Below are positions 37,001 through 46,194 of a stretch of DNA of 64,000 nucleotides, one piece after another. The translations under genes and the position numbers were made by a program. Source of the stretch: Aaosphaeria pasadenensis (lineage: Eukaryota > Ascomycota > Dothideomycetes > Pleosporales); contig JAKLMB010000043.1 in assembly GCA_022813625.1 (NCBI GenBank), forward strand, positions 186,001-250,000. Direction: 5' to 3'. How positions within the stretch are numbered: the first letter of the stretch is position 1; the number at the start of each line of letters is the position of its first letter. The notes below the pieces were generated by a model that saw only the letters and a program-made list of their open reading frames with translations, had not been told where the DNA came from and did no database searches.

Positions 37001-37311
37001 CGTGAGGTGCTACAGCAGGTAGCATGGCCTCATCAGAGAGCCAGTTAACCCACCTTTGGCCCTGAGCCGTGAGGACATTCTTACACCAGGTGTCGTCTGG
37101 GTGCGCTCCGATGCCGTGAATCGCGACGATGCTAGAGTGAGTAAACATAAGCATAGACATCTGATACTAGTTACTAACGCTCACTTACTCGACGGTGTCT
37201 GCTGGTGTCTCCCGGAGCACTTTGAGGCCGATGTCATCATCTGTTACGGGCCGTACCTAGCTCCGCATTAGCAACTCCACATTTCGTACGGTTCCCACTA
37301 CTACGCACCAT
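31029..37311 (-). CDS. NLR-like STAND protein: two alpha/beta-hydrolase modules, NACHT, ankyrin array
   Basis: A predicted 1,877-residue signalling protein of the fungal NLR class. Thirteen exons fit in frame: 37311-37309 (ATG only), 37256-37189, 37131-36888, 36823-36761, 36712-36389, 36337-36148, 36093-35682, 35628-35439, 35385-35320, 35263-34988, 34923-34686, 34634-34605, 34558-31029. Residues 25-290: serine-esterase-like hydrolase (VAIHGIGAHPDDTW, nucleophile elbow AHCFGG, LGTPFRG, NKFGKPTEEDFETV). Residues 300-434: small domain (FRLRGIPMEFQ). Residues 435-610: second hydrolase (VIAISGPGD, GHGVGG, FFGVPHLGL). Residues 612-700: helical linker. NACHT: Walker A GNPGAGKS near 750, Walker B IIMFVDALDEYG near 865. 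Ankyrin repeats run from about 1235 to the end, several near-identical. Both hydrolases lack the usual Ser nucleophile. Members act in immunity or incompatibility; role here is inferred. The start exon is the weakest part. Confidence 0.85.
31759..32166 (-). repeat. Four 102-bp tandem ankyrin-coding repeats, nearly identical in part
   Basis: The plus-strand landmark TTGATATCGACCTT starts at 31759, 31861 and 31963, and a diverged copy starts at 32065, an exact 102-bp period (34 codons). The copies at 31861 and 31963 are nearly identical over the whole unit. Each encodes an ankyrin repeat of the form LVKLLVEN.KVDINYKDG. The flanking repeats are more diverged. Confidence 0.85.
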
Positions 37312-37615
37312 GGCTGGTTGTAACCATCAGCAACCACAAACCAGAGGTTTGAAGAACAGGCAAAAATGGGAATGAGAGGTGAGGAGACCCGGAGGTTCGA
37401 AGATAACGAGCAGGCTGAAAATGCAAATGCCAAGCTGAGGCTGGGCTGTACTGCATACGCAGTAAGGCTGAACCAGGCAGGGACAGCACTGCCGAAGTCA
37501 ATGAATGTATATACCCCGCTAACCACCAGCAGATTTACATTTACATAAAAAATGTGCTTCGACTATCGAGAACAAGTTGTAAAGGTTTTGCAAAAGAAAA
37601 CCTTCCTTTCTTATC
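37312..37615. promoter_or_regulatory. Short divergent promoter between NLR gene and two-TM gene
   Basis: Only about 300 bp separate the two start codons, so both promoters must lie here or overlap the first exons. An AT-rich stretch near 37531-37552 (TTTACATTTACATAAAAAATG) lies about 70 bp before the plus-strand ATG. No specific site is identified. Confidence 0.45.
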
Positions 37616-38578
37616 ATGTCTCCATTCTCTAAGAAGAATCAGCTAGTTCACGATCTTGACTCTAGTGCGAGTTCATTGCCAAATACCTCTTTGCCTGGTC
37701 AGCCTTCCATCTTGCTTAACGACTTTAGCCACACGAAAAGGTTTCTTGAGAAAGAGTTCTGCTCTTACGACCTTGAGAAAATGGCACCGCACCTATGGAT
37801 TATGACCACATTATCAAGCGCGAACATCAATCCACTGCACCGGCAACGGGTCAAAGGCCGCGAAATCATCGTCACTGAAGAGCCCCGTTTGCATCTAGTC
37901 TGGATTCACAACCGTATCTTCATTAAGCCTCTCCCACGGTATATTTTATCCCAGGCATTCTGGGAGATGTACTTGGATAAGGGGTCTAACCGACTGGGCG
38001 ATAGTCGACTCGATATATACAAGGCTGCAATTGGGTTTCTACGGACATACCGCTACTTGATCCAGCACGAGTCGGACTTCAACATCGCCCAGCAGGACAA
38101 CCTTCGTCTCATTCCTAAGGATGTTGACTGGACGCAGTTCAGTAATTTCATTGCAGACCTCAACCACATCGACGACTCCGCCGTGTCGAGAAGATACTGC
38201 TACGGCGAACTACGATTGACTCGCCTTAACTTCTACGCCCCATTCCTCCTCCGGAAATTCCAGTTTGAGCAGGTGCATGGCCAATACGGAGCCTTCTTTG
38301 GGCGTCTGTATGGTCCTTTGCTTTTCCTGTTCGCTCTCATCTCCATAGTCCTCAGTGCCATGCAGGTGGCGCTTGCGGCAGAACAGCTGGCGGCTGTACA
38401 TTGGGAGATGGTGTGGCATGTATCTCGCTGGTTTAGCATAGTGAGCCTGGTGGGAGCAGCTATTGTCTCGTTGTGGTTCACTTTACTTTGGCTGTGGCTG
38501 TTTTTGGATGAGTGGATTTATACGGTGAGACGCAAGATTGAGAAGAGGAAGGAAATTCGTAACATTTCGTCATGTTAG
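37616..38578 (+). CDS. Two-TM protein, probably DUF6601-type
   Basis: A 320-residue intronless protein with a soluble N-terminal part of about 225 residues and two C-terminal transmembrane helices (around 232-258, LLFLFALISIVLSAMQVALA, and 276-304, rich in Trp and Leu), then a short basic tail. Soluble-part motifs such as SSANINPLHRQRVKGREI and EPRLHLVWIHNRIFIKPLP resemble a widespread fungal family I recall as DUF6601; this was not verified. The function of that family is not known. It starts about 300 bp from, and divergent to, the NLR-like gene. A functional link is possible but only inferred from position. Confidence 0.8.
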   Translation: MSPFSKKNQLVHDLDSSASSLPNTSLPGQPSILLNDFSHTKRFLEKEFCSYDLEKMAPHLWIMTTLSSANINPLHRQRVKGREIIVTEEPRLHLVWIHNRIFIKPLPRYILSQAFWEMYLDKGSNRLGDSRLDIYKAAIGFLRTYRYLIQHESDFNIAQQDNLRLIPKDVDWTQFSNFIADLNHIDDSAVSRRYCYGELRLTRLNFYAPFLLRKFQFEQVHGQYGAFFGRLYGPLLFLFALISIVLSAMQVALAAEQLAAVHWEMVWHVSRWFSIVSLVGAAIVSLWFTLLWLWLFLDEWIYTVRRKIEKRKEIRNISSC

Positions 38579-40649
38579 CTTCATTCCTTTGGATATTATG
38601 GTCGTTACAAGGTCTCATTAGAGGTCTCAAACTTTCCCCAGACCGAGAAATAAGAGTATCAAAGACTGATGAATGGGACTTCGATCTGTTCATACAACAT
38701 TCATAAAATTGACTTCACCTATCGAGGTTGGACCACTTGACCATTATGACGTATTCAACATTCCTTTTTTTAGCTGCACCTCTAATGTCAGTAGGCCTTA
38801 GAATTCCGTATTATTCAAATAACAGAGCATGTGTGGCTTTTGAGGAGAATTTGTTAGGTTATATGCATCTACTTATTACTACATAGCGCTTAAGAATCCA
38901 CAAAATAATTGACAAATTATTCACAATTGCAGCGTTAATTCTCTGCATCTACTTATGATGAAATCAAGTTTAGATAGTAACATACATACTATTAATAATG
39001 CATTTTCAACCTCTAGACGTACCTGCAAATATCAAAATGCACATAGACGCCTATGTACTACTTGTAGGAATATCTTACTTACTCCCCGGGCACCTACAGA
39101 CAAACCGATAGGAACACATTTCATGGCTAGAAATATATGTGAAGTAATTGAAGCCAATAGTATCTTGATTCCATCTCTGCAAATCGTAGTAGAATATGAG
39201 TTAGGTACTACCATACAGCTCAGTAAGTGCCTATGTTATCCACCTGTTCATTCTCGGTGCATTATCTCCTGTTTAACTGCGAGGCCAATCGAACAAAATA
39301 ATCGTATCCCAGACGGAATACTGCCACGAGAGAGTTCTCATTCTGAGTGAATCCTCAGCAATAGCTACTTTCCACAATGTGATGCGATCTAGTATTTGGT
39401 TGGTGGTAGGAGCACGGGCAACTGGTGGTGGCGAATGGCGGAGGCGGAGGAGGCGGAGCGAGGTGTTCATTGCGGTTATACCTCTCAAGATACACAAAGC
39501 ACAACTACCTAGATCTGATGCATTCATTCATCACTATGCTATGATCATTATTGTACATACAATAATGAATGTATCCCGTCATTGAATTAATTAATGCCGA
39601 CAGTCAGGCACGAAAGGGACTCACGTGCACAGCGCAGCAGGCAGGCCGCGTAGGCAGGTGACTTGGTCTGGACGACGGGGAGAATGAGGCTTGGGGGAGG
39701 CTAGTCCCAATGCGGTGGAGACCTGACCTTGATCCAAGCTGACACCTTTATCGCGTCACCTCCTCCCGCCGTCACAGGGAGTGGAATAGGGACAAGACTG
39801 TTAGTAGAACAATATACTTCGTAGGTAACATATTTATTGTAGAGATGTGTAAACAGAAGAAACGAAACACCCTGATATACATGAAAGGGTATATGGTGGC
39901 TGATGCCATTCGCTGTCCGTTGTCGGCTTTGATGATGAGCTAGGTACGTTTGGAGGAAGGAGCTACCCAGGCAGGTACGGCTATCTAGGTACTCGCACCT
40001 GTCATACATGGCGAGCTCCGGTTACTCAGACAGACGCACGAGTACTGAACGAGTACTTATCATAACTCATGAATGAGATAAGGAGTATGGAGATGTTGCT
40101 GAATAGTATTGTTCCCGTCGTGCATAACTACCTCAGGCACTAAATAATGGAAGAGGGTGATGAATGATGATGATGACGGGATGGATGAGGTGGATGGTTG
40201 TCCGGGTATCAAAGGCGTTGCGTGGACGGATTGGGGATGGTCGTAACAGAACCAGCCCCACGATTTACTTGGAAAGCAGGAAGGAAGGAGCTACCTGGGT
40301 TACCTAGTTACCGAGCTCGTACCTTCCCTAGCACCCTAGATAGAGTTGACTTATTGTATGGGGGAGGAGGAGTCACCTGCGTCACAATCCAATCAATCAG
40401 CACAGTCCACCCCCTCGGCGAGCGCAGATAAGACCCATCCTACCTGCTCTCCAGCTTCATCAACACAACACCCACATCTCCATCTCTCTTCTTCCTCTCT
40501 TCTTCCATCCATCTCTCTTCTCTCTATCATCCTCTCTCACCTATCCATCTTCATCCTCTAAACAACCTCTTCCCACTGTCTCTTTCCCATCCCAACTCCC
40601 TCCAACCTCCCATCGCCACCAGCCTCGCCGTGCGAGCTTATCCGCCATC
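38579..40649. other. Two-kilobase intergenic stretch ending in subtilisin promoter
   Basis: AT-rich for the first kilobase. The open frame at 38955-39350 has no motif. A purine repeat of GGCGGAG units lies near 39429-39462. The last 250 bp is the promoter and leader of the subtilisin gene. No gene is supported. Confidence 0.5.
40441..40605 (+). promoter_or_regulatory. Pyrimidine-rich leader of the subtilisin gene
   Basis: An almost unbroken C/T tract of about 160 bp ends shortly before the ATG at 40650. Such tracts are typical of strongly expressed filamentous-fungal promoters, where transcription often starts just downstream. Confidence 0.5.
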
Positions 40650-42639
40650 ATGAGATTCACTGCCCTCGCGCTCCTCCCTCTGCTCGCTGCAGCTTCGCCC
40701 ACCTTCAAGGTCGGTACCATTCACAATGAGGCCGCCCCCGTCATCTCGTCGGTTCACGCCGAGGAGATCCCCAACTCCTACATGATCGTCTTCAAGAAGC
40801 ACGTCAAGGACGGCAAGGACCACCACGACTGGGTCCAGAGCATCCACACCCAGAGCAACCAGGAGCGTCTTGAGCTCCGCAAGCGTTCCATCGAGACGGA
40901 GATCTTCGAGGGTCTCAAGCACACATACAACATGGCTAATGGCTTGATGGGCTACTCTGGTCACTTCGACGATGAGACCATCGAGCAGATCCGAAGGCAT
41001 CCCGATGTAAGTCTACCAAGAACACCCCAATCTCTCATTCCCCTCCTCTCCAAATCCCCATCGCGACCCCGGCGAAGGCGTTGCGAAGCTCCTCCAGCTT
41101 TATTGAGAGCTTCGTTGGGCCCGTCCCACCTCCTCCGGTAGCCGCGCAGCGTGGACCCTCCCGCAGGTGGCGTGGAGAGCTCGGCCTAGCTGCCTGAGTT
41201 GCCGGAAGATGCCACCAGGAGCAATAGGCTTGCAATTCAATGTGCAACTATTCCTGCCATCTCCTCTGCAGAGTGTATATCGCGCAGCCGCCGTGACAGC
41301 AGCTATTGCCGCTCGAACGAGCACGCGATCGCATCTCCGCAGGCAACTCCGCCGAGCCGACCCAGCCACGCAAGCTATCCGAAACCAGCACGTGACGCAA
41401 TCGGAACCCACGCTAACGCCATCGCAGGTCGACTACATTGAGAAGGATTCCATCGTCCACACCCAGGGTGATGATGACTACGAGACCGAGAAGAACGCCC
41501 CCTGGGGTCTTGCCCGTATCTCCCACCGCGACCAGTTGAGCTTCGGCACCTGGAATAAGTACCTCTATTCTGGCGACGGTGGCGAGGGCGTTGACGTCTA
41601 CGTCATTGATACTGGTACCAACGTTAAGCACGTCGACTTTGAGGGTCGTGCTAAATGGGGCAAGACCATACCTCAGGGCGATGCCGATGAGGATGGTAAC
41701 GGCCACGGCACCCACTGCTCCGGTACCGTCGCCGGTAAGAAGTACGGTGTCGCCAAGAAGGCTCACGTCTATGCCGTCAAGGTGCTCCGATCTAACGGCT
41801 CTGGCACCATGTCCGACGTCGTCAAGGGTGTCGAGTGGGCTGCTCTCGCTCACAAGGACACTGTTGCTGCCGCCAAGAACGGCAAGAAGAAGGGTTTCAA
41901 GGGAAGCGCTGCCAACATGAGCTTGGGTGGTGGCAAGTCTACCACTCTCGACCTTGCTGTCAACGCTGCTGTCGATGCCGGCATCCACTTCGCTGTCGCT
42001 GCCGGTAACGACAACGCCGACTCTTGCAACTACTCTCCCGCTGCTGCCGAGAACGCTGTCACCGTCGGTGCCTCCACCCTCCTCGACCAGCGTGCGTACT
42101 TCTCCAACTTCGGAAAGTGCAATGACATCTTTGCTCCCGGTCTCAACATCCTCTCTACCTGGATTGGATCTGAGCACGCCACCAACACCATCTCCGGTAC
42201 CTCGATGGCTTCTCCTCACATTGCTGGTCTCTTGGCCTACTTCCTCTCCCTCCAGCCCGCCAAGGACTCTGCCTACGCCGTTGCAGACATCACCCCCAAG
42301 AAGCTCAAGGCTAACCTCATCGCCATCGGCACGACTGGTGCTCTCTCTGACGTTCCCAGCAACACCAAGAACATCCTTGCCTGGAACGGTGGTGGCTCCA
42401 GCAACTTCTCCGAGATTGTCGAAAAGGGTGGCTACGCCGCCTCTACCTCCAAGCCCATCATCACCGAGATTGAGGAGGAGATCGAGGCCGACTTCCACAA
42501 GGCCAAGAAGGCCGCCCACAAGGCTGGCTCCCACCTCGAGGAGAAGCTCGAGAAGCTCACCTCTGAGATTGAGGACTTCGTCGCTGAGGAGATGGAGGGC
42601 TTCTTCCATGAGTTCAAGGGCCGTGTTTCTCGCGAGTAA
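40650..42639 (+). CDS. pepC: Vacuolar subtilisin-like serine protease (PepC/Prb1 type)
   Basis: A 522-residue S8 protease, the fungal vacuolar protease B. Exon 1 is 40650-41006 and exon 2 is 41428-42639. The N-terminus has a signal peptide (MRFTALALLPLLAAASP) and an inhibitor-I9 propeptide (NSYMIVFKKHV). The catalytic triad is visible: Asp in VYVIDTGTNVKHVDFEG, His in GNGHGTHCSGTVAG, Ser in SGTSMASPHIAG. The oxyanion Asn is in AAGNDNADSC. The C-terminal extension is charged and helical (EKLEKLTSEIEDFVAEEM), as in PepC orthologues. Codon use is strongly biased to C-ending codons, suggesting high expression. It is expected to degrade proteins and autophagic cargo in the vacuole. The single intron is 421 nt, far longer than the others in the window. 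Confidence 0.95.
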
Positions 42640-43411
42640 GCCAGCCGCTCACACGTGGCATTGACGCAATGTGCTTGTCATTTGGTATAGCATGATCATG
42701 TATGGATGGGATCGGGAGTTTGTCGGATTGTGCATTTTCTCTCTGCTTTGGGTATAGTACATGTCACCTCATTTACGCCGTTATTAGTATGTTTCCATTC
42801 AGTCGGGAAGACTGGTTCCATAGAGAGGACGTTTTGATGATAGACAATCAATCCCTCTCCTATTATTGACATGATTCTCCCCTCATATTTCGTGATGTAC
42901 TGTATACGTGATGCACGCGATCGCGGGATTAGTCTCTTTCCATTGACGAAGCATTTCTTTAAGGCACAGGTAGGGTGGTTCACTCAACCATATCGAACTG
43001 ACATGACTCGTGCAATGTTTCCGCATTGCACAGTGCACAATAAGTAGATCACGGCTGGATGCATCCCTTCCTAGAACTACCTCTAGGTCCAAGATGGCGA
43101 GACTCGAGAGTATGTTCTTGGTTCTTCACCCAAGCTGGATTAGTTTGTTATCTCGAGGTGGCTGACTATTGCTAGGCAAGCAGGCAACAGGACTGGGACG
43201 ATAGCATGATGGAATGGTTCCTGGATCCAAGAAACCCACAATGGCTTAGCGTAGGATCTATCCTAGGAAAGGATCACCCCTATCTATTGGGACGTTCTAC
43301 CAGTGCGTGTGTATATAAAGTACCACTATCCACAGACGCGATTGAATTGAGCTTTTCCTACAGGAATACTGAAAGAGATATACCTTGGTCATTGGGATAA
43401 TTTCATGAAAG
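42640..43411. other. Intergenic, 3' region of subtilisin gene and promoter of next gene
   Basis: No supported gene. A TATA-like element lies at 43312-43318. Confidence 0.55.
43312..43318 (+). promoter_or_regulatory. TATA-like box
   Basis: TATATAA lies 94 bp before the ATG at 43412. Position suits a core promoter with a short leader. It is a short motif and could be chance. Confidence 0.35.
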
Positions 43412-44857
43412 ATGCCACCAAAGAGAGCCCGCGGAGGGAGGGTGGCCAAGTCTAAACAGACGGCACGTTTTGGAACACCACCAGCAGCACCAGCAAAGCC
43501 AAAACCATATAAATTCCGGCCCACAGAGAAGAATCGTCGACACATCACGGCTGGAAAGTCAGAACACAACTTCCCCTACCTGCACGAGATCCTCCAGGCC
43601 CAGGAAGAACAAAACCCAACGTCGCCGACCACTCTATCCAAACTCAAGCAGATCCAGGATGAAACCCCAACGTTCTCCATCCCTCAACTCTTCAAATTTA
43701 TATCGTCCTCCGATGACGAAAACGATACCAGCCTCATCCTAGAACCTCTCTTCCTCGTCCTCGCCCTCCCTCAAAAGACCTCCCCCATAACCCCCTCCCA
43801 AAAAACCACCATCGAACTCTCCCTCCGCTCCCAATCCCCAGACTCCTACCTCCCCTCCACCCCCCTAGGCGCCCTCCTATCCACACGCAACATAACACGA
43901 GAACTCTCCACCATCCACGTCATCGACGCCCTCTCCCGCAAGAACCCCCCACCCCGACACCCCATCGAAATCTCCACCGAAACCACCCCCTTCGACCACC
44001 TCCTCGAAGTAACCTCCCTCACCTCCATCCACACCTCCGACCACGACCTCGCCTCCCTCGCAACCCACACCCCCAACCACATCCGCCGCACCTTCTTCAA
44101 GCCCCCCTCCCGCCCCAATCCCTCCTTAGTCTCCTCCAACCACCCAAACTTCGACGCCAGCGAATCCTCCGCCCAGGCATACTGGTCCACCTTCCCCCTC
44201 CTCATCACCTGGACCGCGACCGTCGTCCGCCTCGAGCGCCTCTTCCTCGCCGACTCCGGCGCCGCGACCCTCGGCTCCGTAAACACGTTCGCGTCACTGC
44301 AACTGACCGGGTGGCCGCCGCGCCCCTCCGCGTGGCTCACGGCCCGCATGGGGGAATCCTGGGACCCGGCTCGCGAGCCGGACGGGGGGGCGATGGCGAG
44401 GGGAGAGTTCCTGGGCGCGAAGTACTGGGGCCTTGCGACGTTGGTGGGCATGGGAGCGGAGGAGGACGATGGGTGTGGGGGTCCCAGGGCGGGGGATCTA
44501 AGGCCGTTGTCATGGGGTGCGCTGAGGGGGGATACTAAGGTTGCGAGGTTGGAGGTTGGTGTGAGGTTTGAGGTTCGGGGGGTTGTGGAATCTGTTGGTG
44601 GGGATGGGGAGGAGGGGAGGGAGAGGGAGGTCAAGGTGAGGTTGGATTGGGGGAGGCATGGGAGGGAGGGGAGGGTTGTGCTGGAGGTGTTGGCGTTGAG
44701 TGTGCATTGGAAGTGTGAGGGGGGTGTTGAGGGGGTGAGGGTTGGGGGGAGTTATAGGTTTCAGGGGATTGTGCCGGCGCCGGTGAATGCGGTGGAGATG
44801 GGGGAGGGAGGGTTGCTGGGGCAGAAGTGGGTGGTTCATGAGTATGAGGAGTTGTAG
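43412..44857 (+). CDS. Hypothetical protein, 481 residues
   Basis: I do not recognise this gene. A single intronless frame encodes 481 residues. The N-terminus is basic and Ala/Pro-rich (MPPKRARGGRVAKSKQTARF), suggesting nuclear or nucleic-acid contact. The middle contains helical segments and the C-terminal third is Gly/Val/Glu-rich, probably beta strands (ARLEVGVRFEVRGVVESV). There is no signal peptide or membrane helix. Base composition is odd: the coding strand is very C-rich up to about 44290, then switches to very G-rich from about 44360 to the end, while the frame stays open. The length and the ATG context support a real gene. Confidence 0.65.
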   Translation: MPPKRARGGRVAKSKQTARFGTPPAAPAKPKPYKFRPTEKNRRHITAGKSEHNFPYLHEILQAQEEQNPTSPTTLSKLKQIQDETPTFSIPQLFKFISSSDDENDTSLILEPLFLVLALPQKTSPITPSQKTTIELSLRSQSPDSYLPSTPLGALLSTRNITRELSTIHVIDALSRKNPPPRHPIEISTETTPFDHLLEVTSLTSIHTSDHDLASLATHTPNHIRRTFFKPPSRPNPSLVSSNHPNFDASESSAQAYWSTFPLLITWTATVVRLERLFLADSGAATLGSVNTFASLQLTGWPPRPSAWLTARMGESWDPAREPDGGAMARGEFLGAKYWGLATLVGMGAEEDDGCGGPRAGDLRPLSWGALRGDTKVARLEVGVRFEVRGVVESVGGDGEEGREREVKVRLDWGRHGREGRVVLEVLALSVHWKCEGGVEGVRVGGSYRFQGIVPAPVNAVEMGEGGLLGQKWVVHEYEEL

Positions 44858-46194
44858 GTGGTTGTTTTGATATGCGTCTGTGTAGATATCAGGAGGAGTA
44901 TGAGGAGGTGGAGGTGGTGGTGAGGAAGTGAGCGAACAAGCAGGATGACTTAGATTTATATCTTTCCTATGAACACAATGTACATTACATGGCATACCAC
45001 TCTCCAGAAGTCGTTTCAGTGTCTGATTCTACATATTCTGGATCGCATCATACCATGCCGTTCAATGAATTCCCCTACACATAGCACTAATTGGGCAAGT
45101 TTGCAACGATTAGGATGCTGCCAACACTGAGGTGCTATGAAATGAACTTCATTGTGTTCTAAAACACCTTCTTCTGGTCTGATTAGGGAGATGGGGATGA
45201 TGGGTGAATGCACTTGTTTGATACATTACTATGTAGTAGCCATAGTTTGTAATTGTGTGTTGTGAGTGTAGCCTATGTTCTTCGACGGCGTCTAGTCGTG
45301 TTGGGTTTGTGGAGAGTATAGGTAGAGTGGTAGGCAGAGTGGTAGTGGTGTATATGTTGCGTTGCTTGTACATCTAGACGATTTGAATGGATTGGCCTAC
45401 TCCCCTTAGATTGAGTGAATGGAGAAGACATCAATCGAAATACAAAAGCAAGTGTTAGATTGGCGTAAATACACCTACTATGAAGCCACAGGCAATATTA
45501 CCATGGCGTACGAGTGAGTACGTACAAAATGCTCCTCGTCAGTGCCGCACTTTCAACTCCTATCACCCTCTCCCAAATTCACAGTGATATAGTCGAAACA
45601 TTATCGCATTCCAGATATATCAGAACTCTCTACTTCTAATTCGCCCATATATTTCGCAATCTGATATCTGTTTCACGTCCGTCGATGGCGATTGGCCAGC
45701 CCACCTGCCTCCTACCCAACATCAGCCGATGGATGCCGTTCGCGACATGACGACAGACAACAATTGGCTCACCCCTAAACTACGATACTCGTCCCGTTCG
45801 TCCCTCGTACACTATCCAACCAGCGAGCGACCCCTCTTTTGATAGTCACCTATCTCCTCCCCCGCCGTTATAACGGCCACGGGACATCGCACGTGGTCGG
45901 TCGCCGTTTATCCTGAATCTGCTGTCGTGACTCTACCTAGCCCGATCCCCTTCGGAAAGCTAGGCTGGGCCTGGCGTGTCTCGAGGGCAATGATGTAGTT
46001 TGCGCGAATTGTTTGCGCGCGCGCGCTCGCGCCGCGACGTAGGAGAAGGCTGTGTGAGCTTGGTTTTCCTCGTGTCTAGTGGACAAGTACAAACGTCCTT
46101 CTGTCCCGAGTCTTCTGACGAGAATTGCATTTCTCTCACGGGACTTTGGATGTACTTTTTCATCTCAATAAATTTATACATGTGCATATAAGTG
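44858..46194. other. Intergenic 1.3 kb
   Basis: No supported gene. The promoter half has a 14-bp perfect palindrome GCCGTTATAACGGC (45864-45877), a CACGTG box at 45890-45895 and an alternating CG run near 46014-46033, about 200-330 bp before the ATG at 46195. Confidence 0.5.

Noticed and set aside
38955..39350. 131-codon open frame
   Set aside because: AT-rich with no domain, no signal peptide and no promoter features. Likely chance.
39429..39462. GGCGGAG purine repeat as a possible regulatory element
   Set aside because: Simple microsatellite far from any start codon; no evidence of function.
41413..42609. Long minus-strand open frame of 398 codons opposite the subtilisin
   Set aside because: It is produced by the strong C-ending codon bias of the subtilisin. 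The protein is low-complexity and lacks any motif.
43846..44634. Minus-strand 262-codon open frame opposite the 481-residue gene
   Set aside because: Composition-driven shadow. The plus-strand frame is longer, complete and has a TATA-like box at the right distance.
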